Assembly (NCBI RefSeq): GCF_001866075.3
Contig: NZ_CP063356.1
Coordinates: forward strand, 4,020,164-4,084,163
DNA length: 64,000 nt
Reading direction: 5' to 3'
From: Anaerobacillus isosaccharinicus
Lineage (GTDB): Bacteria; Bacillota; Bacilli; Bacillales; Anaerobacillaceae
Part shown: in pieces, positions 34,425 through 43,855 of the stretch
Layout of the letters: every line of letters begins with the position of its first letter
How positions within the stretch are numbered: the first letter of the stretch is position 1
Translations under genes and position numbers: made by a program
The notes under the pieces: generated by a model
The model's database searches: none
What the model saw: only the letters and a program-made list of their open reading frames with translations
Told to the model about the DNA's origin: nothing

Positions 34425-35198
34425 CTAATACTGACCTAACAGTCCTTTTTTCATCGCGATTTTTTCACAGCGGAAAAAGACGAAAAGTCCTAGTGCCATA
34501 TAAACGATTGAATTGGCTAAAAGAATGACAAAATCAGACCATGGTAACTGAGTTAACGTCAAGTTCTCGATCATAACCACTCGTACCATATTAACTCCTT
34601 TAACAAAAGGGGCAAATGCTAGATACGGAGCTACCGTGATTGGGACAAACACAAGGCCCATTAAGACAAACTGGAAAATCTGTAAAAAAGCTTGGATTTG
34701 TTTGACGATAATGGCCAATCCCGCAATCATAAACGAGACACCAACCATACTAAACATGGTGAGTAGGATGATTGGGATCGTCGTCATTGGATTTAAGTTT
34801 AACCATTGACCTGATGTTACCATTGCAGCAAAAAGTAAAATGATCATAATGATTGTTTGTAAGGCAAATTGACCAATTATACGGGTAAACATAATTTTCC
34901 AAACACCCATTGGTGACATATAAAGTTGTTCTAATGTTCCTCGCATTGCTTCTTGTACCACAGCAAAACCGATAAAGTTCATCGTCATCATTGTTAGGCT
35001 CCAAAAGACGACACTCACAATCGAATACTGAACATTTGCTTCAAAGCTAGCTGGGTCACCGATGAACATAATTCCAAAAAACGCAGCTATAAAGATAATA
35101 TAAAATGTAACGAGTAAAGCTATAGTATTAGGCAAGTATCGTTTCATCTCGATATATTCCTTGCGAAAATTTGCTCTAAATAAATTAAACCATTGCAT
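34425..35198 (-). CDS. ABC-2 type transporter permease
   Basis: 257 aa, six hydrophobic segments, ABC-2 family layout (AVVQEAMRGTLEQLYMSPMGVWKI after helix 2). It overlaps the ATPase gene by 14 bases. Together they form an exporter of unknown substrate; the ATPase resembles the lineage of drug and antibiotic efflux ATPases. Confidence 0.85.
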   Translation of the reverse strand: MQWFNLFRANFRKEYIEMKRYLPNTIALLVTFYIIFIAAFFGIMFIGDPASFEANVQYSIVSVVFWSLTMMTMNFIGFAVVQEAMRGTLEQLYMSPMGVWKIMFTRIIGQFALQTIIMIILLFAAMVTSGQWLNLNPMTTIPIILLTMFSMVGVSFMIAGLAIIVKQIQAFLQIFQFVLMGLVFVPITVAPYLAFAPFVKGVNMVRVVMIENLTLTQLPWSDFVILLANSIVYMALGLFVFFRCEKIAMKKGLLGQY

Positions 35199-36159
35199 AC
35201 TGCTTTTCTCCCTTCACGATCTGCATGAACACTTGTTCAAAGTCGATCGCTGTTCGGTCAATACTTTCAACGAGCGTACCTTCTTTTTTAAAAATATCAA
35301 AGAGGTCGTAGATGTCTTCGCTTTTTTCTAAATTAACCGTAACCGTTCCTTGATGGACTCCTCTGTTATAAGAGCTTAATGGGAACTTTGTCATCAATTG
35401 TAGTTCTTGATCTGAGCTTAAGAGACTCCCTAGCTTAACTGAATAGGCCTTTGTTTCAAATAGTTTTAGTAAATTTTCTACTTTTTCATCAACTACCACC
35501 GTTCCTTTATTGATGATAACCGTGCGATCACATAAATCTTGAACAACAGGCATGTCATGGGAACTAATAATAACGGTTCGCTGTTCTTCTTTAACGATCA
35601 TCTTCAGTATCTCCCGTAGTTCATAACTGATCTCAACGTCTAGCCCTAACGTCGGCTCATCTAATAAAATAACTTCTGTATTGGCTAATAGCGCTACCGC
35701 AATGGCTAGCTTTTGCTGCATGCCTCGAGATAAGCCGTTCACAAGCTCATGCTCTTTTTCTTTCAATCTAAACTGTTCTAACAGCTTTTCAACCTCAAAT
35801 TTAACTTCTTTTCGAGATCTGCCACGGTTCCCTGCGAAATACTCTAAATTTTCTCGGACAGTTAAGCGCCAATATAAATTTCGATTTCCTTCAAGTACTG
35901 CGCTAATATGTTTTAGCGCCTTTAACCTTTTCTTTTGAATATCTAAACCATTGATTTGGATTGATCCAGCATCAGGTTGCAATAAGCCGCAGATCATTTT
36001 AATTGTCGATGTTTTTCCTGCGCCATTTGGCCCCAATAACCCGAGTACCTCACCTCGATGAACATCGAACGAGACATCATTAACGGCCGTAATCATTTCC
36101 TTCGTTTTTCTTTTGAGATAATTTTTACTAATCTCTTTTACTTCTATAATCTTTTCCAC
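35185..36159 (-). CDS. ABC transporter ATP-binding protein
   Basis: 324 aa from GTG 36159. Walker A GPNGAGKTS, signature GLSRGMQQKL, Walker B VILLDEPTLGLD, and switch SSHDM. The extra C-terminal domain of about 90 residues resembles DUF4162-type extensions of drug-exporter ATPases. It is coupled to the permease that follows. Confidence 0.87.
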   Translation of the reverse strand: MEKIIEVKEISKNYLKRKTKEMITAVNDVSFDVHRGEVLGLLGPNGAGKTSTIKMICGLLQPDAGSIQINGLDIQKKRLKALKHISAVLEGNRNLYWRLTVRENLEYFAGNRGRSRKEVKFEVEKLLEQFRLKEKEHELVNGLSRGMQQKLAIAVALLANTEVILLDEPTLGLDVEISYELREILKMIVKEEQRTVIISSHDMPVVQDLCDRTVIINKGTVVVDEKVENLLKLFETKAYSVKLGSLLSSDQELQLMTKFPLSSYNRGVHQGTVTVNLEKSEDIYDLFDIFKKEGTLVESIDRTAIDFEQVFMQIVKGEKQYAMV

Positions 36160-36303
36160 TAACTTTTCATCCTCTCCTATAAATGAAATTTGCGTTTCAT
36201 TCGTTTCTATAGAAATATTATAGACCGATTTTTCAACCGAACCTACTTGCTAGAGGTTGATATTTCCTCCGCCCCTAGATGGATTTTCAAACCATTCGAT
36301 AAC

Positions 36304-36346
36304 AAAAAAAGCAGTTCGCCTATGATAGGGACGAACTGCTTTTTCC
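36304..36346 (-). terminator. Terminator of the ECF sigma operon
   Basis: AAAAAGCAGTTCG/CGAACTGCTTTTT, 3 bases after the stop at 36349. Confidence 0.88.
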
Positions 36347-36348
36347 TT

Positions 36349-37626
36349 TTACGGACTATGGACATCACGCGCAATTCCGATTAAATACCACTGACTATCA
36401 TACTCTTCATAAATAAATCGAAGTGCTTGCCACTGATGCCATAACTCTTCAGATGGCCTAGGCGAATAGTATTCTACATACTTTGCATCAGGGAAATATT
36501 CTGGAATCGTATTGATGATCCCACCACTATCAACAACTGAATCATTGTACGTAATCACTTCATACTCACTTTCTGTACTATTTTTACCGTCCCAGCGCTG
36601 CGAATGGTTTATTAAAAACGTAGTCACATACTCATTAATTGGGAATTCAAACTTATAATCACCCATATCATAGCCCAAAACAAAAGTTTCAGTACCCTCT
36701 AATTCCCTTAAAGCATCTTTGGTAAAAGCTACTTCTTGTGCAAAAGGACTTCCGGCGTCAGCGTAAAACGAGAAGAATACCCCTTTTTCAGGGTGAACAT
36801 AGTTAGCGAGTTCTGACCAATTAAACGTTTCTAAATAGCTGAATATTATTTCGGTTTTTGCTAGTAATTCAGTTTCAATTTCAATAGGTTCATCGACAAT
36901 ACTTGTTACTTGATAATATTTTTTAGCCCAATCCTCATGCCATGTTAGATAATCAGTATCATAAAGTTCTTCAATCGTTTTCCCATCTAAGGAATGCACA
37001 CCAGTATAGACAGGTTCAATTGTCAACGGCCAAGACGTCCCACCGATTGGAGTTCCATCAACGATCAAGATCGAAACTCCCGTCAACCCTAATGAATTAG
37101 ATCCTAGTGAATGATCCAGGGGGTGACCTTGAACTGTAAACAATTCCGTATCGATCGATTTACCAAAGAACTCTTCAGGTATGACAGATTGAACCCACCA
37201 CTGCTGCATAAAAGGGATCTCGACTAATTTTTCTTGTGTCAAAGTATAGGCATCGCTAGCCCCATCATAAGAAACGACATCATACCCTTTTTCTTCAAGA
37301 AACATCTTCGCAATTTCTCTATTCTCAAGGAGCACAGTGTTTTGATCAGGTGCCTTCTCGATCACCTCGGAATTTTCTTCATTTAGAATAGAAGCAACCG
37401 TGTCAATAATTACTTGTTTTCCACCAAAAACTGAGACCCAAACAAGTAAAAGAGTAGTAATTGCAATGCTGGCTGAGAAGACTGATATTTTTTTTACTTT
37501 ATTCTTTACTTCCATTCTTCTTGCTTCTCGTAATAATTCATTCTTAGCTTTTTGAACAAACTCTTTTCTTGGTTCAAAGTCTGGAGAACTCTTTAGTTTA
37601 TCAATAAATTCATGTTCATTTTGCAT
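36349..37626 (-). CDS. Membrane anti-sigma-like protein
   Basis: 425 aa. A cytoplasmic N-terminus (about 1-45), one membrane helix (about 48-66) and a large extracellular domain with Trp-rich repeats (WSELANYVHPEKGVFFSFY). It overlaps the ECF sigma gene by 11 bases, the usual sigma/anti-sigma arrangement, so it probably holds the sigma factor inactive until an envelope signal. There is no recognisable zinc-binding anti-sigma motif. Confidence 0.75.
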   Translation of the reverse strand: MQNEHEFIDKLKSSPDFEPRKEFVQKAKNELLREARRMEVKNKVKKISVFSASIAITTLLLVWVSVFGGKQVIIDTVASILNEENSEVIEKAPDQNTVLLENREIAKMFLEEKGYDVVSYDGASDAYTLTQEKLVEIPFMQQWWVQSVIPEEFFGKSIDTELFTVQGHPLDHSLGSNSLGLTGVSILIVDGTPIGGTSWPLTIEPVYTGVHSLDGKTIEELYDTDYLTWHEDWAKKYYQVTSIVDEPIEIETELLAKTEIIFSYLETFNWSELANYVHPEKGVFFSFYADAGSPFAQEVAFTKDALRELEGTETFVLGYDMGDYKFEFPINEYVTTFLINHSQRWDGKNSTESEYEVITYNDSVVDSGGIINTIPEYFPDAKYVEYYSPRPSEELWHQWQALRFIYEEYDSQWYLIGIARDVHSP

Positions 37627-38155
37627 GTTCAGTTCCCTCCTCTAAATCAAATTTCAGGTTCGATTCCAGTTTTTTTAAGCCTCTAAAGTAGTCAACTTTT
37701 ACCTTTGCTTCGGAACATCCCAATATATCAGCAGTTTCACGAATGGAAAGCTCGTTAATCCCTCTAAGAATTATGACTGAACGGTAATTAGGCTTCAGAT
37801 TTGATATAGCAGCGTGAACAACTTCTTTCTGCTCTTTCGTCTCAAGTACCTCATCAGGATTTTGTTCTTTGGAAACTAAACCTGTAAAAAAGCCCTCTTT
37901 AAAAATCGAAGTAAATTTACTACGACGAAAATGATCAACAGCGACGTTTCGTGCAATCGTCAATACCCATGTTTTAAGACGGTATTGACGATTGAAGCTT
38001 GAAAGCGACTTTAACACTTGGATAAATACTTCTTGCGTTAAATCTTCAGCTTCATTTCTACTTCCAGTAAAACATATTAAAAAATGATAAACATCTCGGT
38101 AGTACTCATCATATATTTGTTCAATTTTTTCCTCTAAATGACCCTGATCACTCAC
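37616..38155 (-). CDS. ECF-type RNA polymerase sigma factor
   Basis: 179 aa from GTG 38155 behind AAGGAGGGG. Region 2: YHFLICFTGSRNEAEDLTQEVFIQVLKS and KTWVLTIARNVAVDHFRR; region 4: LKPNYRSVIILRGINELSIRETADILGCSEAKVKVD. It is coupled to the membrane protein downstream. The first tandem IS begins 23 bases upstream of the start codon, so the native promoter is separated from the gene. Confidence 0.9.
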   Translation of the reverse strand: MSDQGHLEEKIEQIYDEYYRDVYHFLICFTGSRNEAEDLTQEVFIQVLKSLSSFNRQYRLKTWVLTIARNVAVDHFRRSKFTSIFKEGFFTGLVSKEQNPDEVLETKEQKEVVHAAISNLKPNYRSVIILRGINELSIRETADILGCSEAKVKVDYFRGLKKLESNLKFDLEEGTEHAK

Positions 38156-38177
38156 TACTTCCCCTCCTTACACTATT

Positions 38178-40062
38178 ATAGACTCTCGGCATTTGCCGAG
38201 CCTTGTGGCTCAAGGTTTTCTTGAACCAATTTATTTGTATCCCTCCTATTTCTAGGTGGGATTTTTACTTTAGTTTTCTTCTTCAATTGGAAATTAATTG
38301 TTGAAAAATATCATAAAAAAACTAAAAAAACACTTGACTTTTTAGTGGAACCCCAATAATCGCCGAGGAGGAATTGACTTCCTAACAATACGGTGAAATG
38401 GGGGATTTAAATGAAACCTGCGCTAATACCACATATCTCATATCAAAACTTCGTTTTAGACCAATTAAATACTCATTACTCAGGCGGTATACTGACTCTC
38501 GTACAAAAAGATTGGACTATTATCTCGAAGTTATGGATCACGGATCTTTCGTTTACCACTACGTGGCTTCATGATTCATATTCAGTTAAAGGTCCTGAGC
38601 CACGTGATCCTGCTTCCATGCTTCGCTCTTATCTTTTGTGTTTATTGACAAGTCCGACCCTGAGTATTACAGAATGGGTGAACCAACTCCATCGTGTTCC
38701 TCTTTACACGATCCTTAGCGGCTTTGAACCTGGGGATGTTCCAGGTGTCGGTACTTTTTATGACTTCTTCAGACGGCTATCAGGTTTTGAGAAGGCTAAT
38801 GTAAAACCTTTTATTAAGCTCAAACGAAAAAAGAAGAAGAAGAAAAAACCGAAAAAGGGTGAAAAAGCAACTCCTAGAAACCCTGGTATTATTAGAAAAT
38901 TAGTGGATCGTCATTTACGCAATGGCTCAAAACAAAAACAATTGCCGGGAGATCAATTATACGCGTTTTTTCAATCTCAATTTCTTGAAGTTTCAGCGAG
39001 ATTGGGTTTGCTTGGGGATCCCCATTCCCTTGGTGTTGTTGGAGATGGGACACCCGTGGAAACAGCGAGATACCCAAGGAGCAAACCTATTTGTGATTGT
39101 AGTGCCCAAGGACTAACGAATTGTACTCATCCTCGTCGATATTCTCAACCTGACATCGACTCAGGTTGGGATAGTTCAAGGGAGAGGTACTTCAACGGAT
39201 ATCATCTCTACATGATATCCACTAGCGATAGCCAATACGACTTGCCGCTATATCCACGGCTGCATCCTGCTTCCCGGCATGATTCAGTCAGCCTAGTGGT
39301 TGGTTCAATTGAATTTTCGCAACGGTACACCTTGGGCACAATTGATAAAATCCTTCTCGATGCCGCACATGATGCAGAACCGATTTACGAATTACTGGAC
39401 CATCATAATGTGGAACCATTTATTGATCTTAATGTTCGAACAAAGAAAAACTTCAGTACGCAAAGTGATATTCAGATTTCTCCCCTAGGCGTTCCTATTT
39501 GTCCAATTGGAATGGAAATGAAACCCAATGGGTTTGACAAATCTCAAAACCGCCAAAAGTGGCGTTGTCCACTAGCTTGCGGAACAAAAAATACATGTTC
39601 CACTCCGTGTTCTAAAGCGAAGTATGGCCGGACATTTCATACGTTTAAGCAAGATAATCTTCGTCTGTTCACTAAAACACCGAGGTCTTCTGAAAAGTGG
39701 AAACTGATTTATAAACGAAGAACTTCAGTTGAACGTTCGAACAAAAGAGAAAAAGTCGACTATCACTTAGAATCTGGGCGTCATCGCTCTACAAAAATGT
39801 GGTATGTCCGCTTATATTCAATCATGATGTGTCAACACATAGATGCTTGGTACAGTAGTCAGAAAGAGACTTTGAACATCCAAGAAATCATCTTTTCTAA
39901 GAGCGCCTAGTCATTTTTAAAAAATAGCAGCCGTAGGCTTATTTGGTATACACTTTTTTGAAAACACTATGAAAACACATCACTTTGCTGTCCTGTTAAT
40001 GAAATTCCCAGTAAATTTTTTACAAATCTTCGATAAACTCATCATTTATTCCGAGAGTCTAT
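38178..40062 (+). mobile_element. Tandem IS, unit 1 (IS4-superfamily)
   Basis: 1885 bp with 12-bp inverted ends ATAGACTCTCGG/CCGAGAGTCTAT, bordered by TATT (38174-38177 and 40063-40066). The left end holds a run of small hairpins (CTCGGCATTTGCCGAG; GAGCC-TTGT-GGCTC; CCTCCTATTTCTAGGTGGG) before a TTGACT promoter-like box. Confidence 0.9.
38411..39910 (+). CDS. DDE transposase, tandem unit 1
   Basis: 499 aa. The C-terminus shows YKRRTSVERSNKREK, which fits the Y-x2-R-x3-E-x6-K signature of the IS4-type DDE superfamily. A Lys/Arg-rich tract (KRKKKKKKKPKK) lies near residue 140, and there are Cys pairs in the middle (CDCSAQGLTNC; CPLACG..CSTPC). The exact IS family is not assigned. The start is behind GGGG, 8 bases away. 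It is identical to unit 2. Confidence 0.88.
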   Translation: MKPALIPHISYQNFVLDQLNTHYSGGILTLVQKDWTIISKLWITDLSFTTTWLHDSYSVKGPEPRDPASMLRSYLLCLLTSPTLSITEWVNQLHRVPLYTILSGFEPGDVPGVGTFYDFFRRLSGFEKANVKPFIKLKRKKKKKKKPKKGEKATPRNPGIIRKLVDRHLRNGSKQKQLPGDQLYAFFQSQFLEVSARLGLLGDPHSLGVVGDGTPVETARYPRSKPICDCSAQGLTNCTHPRRYSQPDIDSGWDSSRERYFNGYHLYMISTSDSQYDLPLYPRLHPASRHDSVSLVVGSIEFSQRYTLGTIDKILLDAAHDAEPIYELLDHHNVEPFIDLNVRTKKNFSTQSDIQISPLGVPICPIGMEMKPNGFDKSQNRQKWRCPLACGTKNTCSTPCSKAKYGRTFHTFKQDNLRLFTKTPRSSEKWKLIYKRRTSVERSNKREKVDYHLESGRHRSTKMWYVRLYSIMMCQHIDAWYSSQKETLNIQEIIFSKSA

Positions 40063-40066
40063 TATT

Positions 40067-41951
40067 ATAGACTCTCGGCATTTGCCGAGCCTTGTGGCTC
40101 AAGGTTTTCTTGAACCAATTTATTTGTATCCCTCCTATTTCTAGGTGGGATTTTTACTTTAGTTTTCTTCTTCAATTGGAAATTAATTGTTGAAAAATAT
40201 CATAAAAAAACTAAAAAAACACTTGACTTTTTAGTGGAACCCCAATAATCGCCGAGGAGGAATTGACTTCCTAACAATACGGTGAAATGGGGGATTTAAA
40301 TGAAACCTGCGCTAATACCACATATCTCATATCAAAACTTCGTTTTAGACCAATTAAATACTCATTACTCAGGCGGTATACTGACTCTCGTACAAAAAGA
40401 TTGGACTATTATCTCGAAGTTATGGATCACGGATCTTTCGTTTACCACTACGTGGCTTCATGATTCATATTCAGTTAAAGGTCCTGAGCCACGTGATCCT
40501 GCTTCCATGCTTCGCTCTTATCTTTTGTGTTTATTGACAAGTCCGACCCTGAGTATTACAGAATGGGTGAACCAACTCCATCGTGTTCCTCTTTACACGA
40601 TCCTTAGCGGCTTTGAACCTGGGGATGTTCCAGGTGTCGGTACTTTTTATGACTTCTTCAGACGGCTATCAGGTTTTGAGAAGGCTAATGTAAAACCTTT
40701 TATTAAGCTCAAACGAAAAAAGAAGAAGAAGAAAAAACCGAAAAAGGGTGAAAAAGCAACTCCTAGAAACCCTGGTATTATTAGAAAATTAGTGGATCGT
40801 CATTTACGCAATGGCTCAAAACAAAAACAATTGCCGGGAGATCAATTATACGCGTTTTTTCAATCTCAATTTCTTGAAGTTTCAGCGAGATTGGGTTTGC
40901 TTGGGGATCCCCATTCCCTTGGTGTTGTTGGAGATGGGACACCCGTGGAAACAGCGAGATACCCAAGGAGCAAACCTATTTGTGATTGTAGTGCCCAAGG
41001 ACTAACGAATTGTACTCATCCTCGTCGATATTCTCAACCTGACATCGACTCAGGTTGGGATAGTTCAAGGGAGAGGTACTTCAACGGATATCATCTCTAC
41101 ATGATATCCACTAGCGATAGCCAATACGACTTGCCGCTATATCCACGGCTGCATCCTGCTTCCCGGCATGATTCAGTCAGCCTAGTGGTTGGTTCAATTG
41201 AATTTTCGCAACGGTACACCTTGGGCACAATTGATAAAATCCTTCTCGATGCCGCACATGATGCAGAACCGATTTACGAATTACTGGACCATCATAATGT
41301 GGAACCATTTATTGATCTTAATGTTCGAACAAAGAAAAACTTCAGTACGCAAAGTGATATTCAGATTTCTCCCCTAGGCGTTCCTATTTGTCCAATTGGA
41401 ATGGAAATGAAACCCAATGGGTTTGACAAATCTCAAAACCGCCAAAAGTGGCGTTGTCCACTAGCTTGCGGAACAAAAAATACATGTTCCACTCCGTGTT
41501 CTAAAGCGAAGTATGGCCGGACATTTCATACGTTTAAGCAAGATAATCTTCGTCTGTTCACTAAAACACCGAGGTCTTCTGAAAAGTGGAAACTGATTTA
41601 TAAACGAAGAACTTCAGTTGAACGTTCGAACAAAAGAGAAAAAGTCGACTATCACTTAGAATCTGGGCGTCATCGCTCTACAAAAATGTGGTATGTCCGC
41701 TTATATTCAATCATGATGTGTCAACACATAGATGCTTGGTACAGTAGTCAGAAAGAGACTTTGAACATCCAAGAAATCATCTTTTCTAAGAGCGCCTAGT
41801 CATTTTTAAAAAATAGCAGCCGTAGGCTTATTTGGTATACACTTTTTTGAAAACACTATGAAAACACATCACTTTGCTGTCCTGTTAATGAAATTCCCAG
41901 TAAATTTTTTACAAATCTTCGATAAACTCATCATTTATTCCGAGAGTCTAT
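40067..41951 (+). mobile_element. Tandem IS, unit 2
   Basis: Appears identical to unit 1 at 1889-bp spacing, separated from it by a single TATT, so the IS ends face each other across four bases. Confidence 0.92.
40300..41799 (+). CDS. DDE transposase, tandem unit 2
   Basis: 499 aa, the same protein as in unit 1 with no residue differences. It has the YREK-type signature at the C-terminus. All three transposase genes are intact and oriented head to tail. Confidence 0.9.
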   Translation: MKPALIPHISYQNFVLDQLNTHYSGGILTLVQKDWTIISKLWITDLSFTTTWLHDSYSVKGPEPRDPASMLRSYLLCLLTSPTLSITEWVNQLHRVPLYTILSGFEPGDVPGVGTFYDFFRRLSGFEKANVKPFIKLKRKKKKKKKPKKGEKATPRNPGIIRKLVDRHLRNGSKQKQLPGDQLYAFFQSQFLEVSARLGLLGDPHSLGVVGDGTPVETARYPRSKPICDCSAQGLTNCTHPRRYSQPDIDSGWDSSRERYFNGYHLYMISTSDSQYDLPLYPRLHPASRHDSVSLVVGSIEFSQRYTLGTIDKILLDAAHDAEPIYELLDHHNVEPFIDLNVRTKKNFSTQSDIQISPLGVPICPIGMEMKPNGFDKSQNRQKWRCPLACGTKNTCSTPCSKAKYGRTFHTFKQDNLRLFTKTPRSSEKWKLIYKRRTSVERSNKREKVDYHLESGRHRSTKMWYVRLYSIMMCQHIDAWYSSQKETLNIQEIIFSKSA

Positions 41952-42188
41952 TATTATAGACTCTCGGCATTTGCCGAGCCTTGTGGCTCAAGGTTTTCTT
42001 GAACCAATTTATTTGTATCCCTCCTATTTCTAGGTGGGATTTTTACTTTAGTTTTCTTCTTCAATTGGAAATTAATTGTTGAAAAATATCATAAAAAAAC
42101 TAAAAAAACACTTGACTTTTTAGTGGAACCCCAATAATCGCCGAGGAGGAATTGACTTCCTAACAATACGGTGAAATGGGGGATTTAA

Positions 42189-43688
42189 ATGAAACCTGCG
42201 CTAATACCACATATCTCATATCAAAACTTCGTTTTAGACCAATTAAATACTCATTACTCAGGCGGTATACTGACTCTCGTACGAAAAGATTGGACTATTA
42301 TCTCAAAGTTATGGATCACGGATCTTTCTTTTACTACTACTTGGCTTCATGATTTATATTCAGTTAAAGGTCCTGAGCCACGTGATCCTGCTTCCATGCT
42401 TCGCTCTTATCTTTTGTGTTTATTGACAAGTCCGACCCTGAGTATTACAGAATGGGTGAACCAACTCCATCGTGTTCCTCTTTACACGATCCTTAGCGGC
42501 TTTGAACCTGGGGATGTTCCAGGGGTCGGTACTTTTTATGACTTCTTCAGACGGCTATCAGGTTTTGAGAAGGCTAATGTAAAACCTTTTATTAAGCTCA
42601 AACGAAAAAAGAAGAAGAAGAAAAAACCGAAAAAGGGTGAAAAAGCAACTCCTAGAAACCCTGGTATTATTAGAAAATTAGTGGATCGTCATTTACGCAA
42701 TGGCTCAAAACAAAAACAATTGCCGGGAGATCAATTATACGCGTTTTTTCAATCTCAATTTCTTGAAGTTTCAGCGAGATTGGGTTTGCTTGGGGATCCC
42801 CATTCCCTTGGTGTTGTTGGAGATGGGACACCCGTGGAAACAGCGAGATACCCAAGGAGCAAACCTATTTGTGATTGTAGTGCCCAAGGACTAACGAATT
42901 GTACTCATCCTCGTCGATATTCTCAACCTGACATCGACTCAGGTTGGGATAGTTCAAGGGAGAGGTACTTCAACGGATATCATCTCTACATGATATCCAC
43001 TAGCGATAGCCAATACGACTTGCCGCTATATCCACGGCTGCATCCTGCTTCCCGGCATGATTCAGTCAGCCTAGTGGTTAGCTCAATTGAATTTTCGCAA
43101 CGGTACACCTTGGGCACAATTGATAAAATCCTTCTCGATGCCGCACATGATGCAGAACCGATTTACGAATTACTGGACCATCATAATGTGGAACCGTTTA
43201 TTGATCTTAATGTTCGAACAAAGAAAAACTTCAGTACGGAAAGTGATATTCAAATTTCTCCCATAGGCGTGCCTATTTGTCCAATCGGTAAGGAAATGAA
43301 ACCCAACGGTTTTGACATATCTCAAAACCGCCAAAAGTGGCGTTGTCCACTAGCTTGCGGATCGAAAAATACATGTTCCACTCCGTGTTCTAAAGCGAAG
43401 TATGGCCGCACATTTCATACGTTTAAGCGAGATAATCTTCGTCTGTTCACTAAAACACCAAGATCTTCTGAAAAGTGGAAACTCATTTATAAACGAAGAA
43501 CTTCAGTTGAACGTTCGAACAAAAGAGAAAAAGTCGATTATCACTTAGAAGCTGGGCGCCATCGCTCTACAAAAATGTGGTATGTCCGCCTATACTCAAT
43601 CATGATGTGTCAACACATAGATGCTTGGTACAGTAGTCAGAAAGAGACTTTGAACATTCAGGAAATCATCTTTACTAAAAGCGCCTAG
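42189..43688 (+). CDS. DDE transposase, tandem unit 3
   Basis: 499 aa with about 11 substitutions relative to units 1 and 2 (for example SLTLVQ to LTLVR, HDSYS to HDLYS, FKQDN to FKRDN), clustered in the C-terminal half. The transposase frame is intact; only the IS end is disrupted. Confidence 0.9.
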   Translation: MKPALIPHISYQNFVLDQLNTHYSGGILTLVRKDWTIISKLWITDLSFTTTWLHDLYSVKGPEPRDPASMLRSYLLCLLTSPTLSITEWVNQLHRVPLYTILSGFEPGDVPGVGTFYDFFRRLSGFEKANVKPFIKLKRKKKKKKKPKKGEKATPRNPGIIRKLVDRHLRNGSKQKQLPGDQLYAFFQSQFLEVSARLGLLGDPHSLGVVGDGTPVETARYPRSKPICDCSAQGLTNCTHPRRYSQPDIDSGWDSSRERYFNGYHLYMISTSDSQYDLPLYPRLHPASRHDSVSLVVSSIEFSQRYTLGTIDKILLDAAHDAEPIYELLDHHNVEPFIDLNVRTKKNFSTESDIQISPIGVPICPIGKEMKPNGFDISQNRQKWRCPLACGSKNTCSTPCSKAKYGRTFHTFKRDNLRLFTKTPRSSEKWKLIYKRRTSVERSNKREKVDYHLEAGRHRSTKMWYVRLYSIMMCQHIDAWYSSQKETLNIQEIIFTKSA

Positions 43689-43773
43689 ACAATTTTTAAA
43701 AAATAGAATAACTGTAGGCTTATTTGGGAGACTGCTGAAATTATAAGCATTTTAAAGTTCTCACACTGAAATT

Positions 43774-43817
43774 AAAAAGATTAGGAAGTGTTCAAATCAC
43801 ATTTCCTAATCTTTTTT
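43774..43817 (-). terminator. Terminator of the IS1182 transposase, copy A
   Basis: AAAAAGATTAGGAA pairs with TTCCTAATCTTTTTT, after the transposase stop. Confidence 0.82.
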
Positions 43818-43855
43818 GTATTTTGGCTCTTTAAGAGTAAATTAATGGGCTATTA

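Noticed and set aside
40060..40070. Hybrid promoter at the IS-IS junction
   Set aside because: The junction contains TATTAT, which could be a -10 box, but no TTGACA-like hexamer is found at the correct distance in the adjoining IS end.
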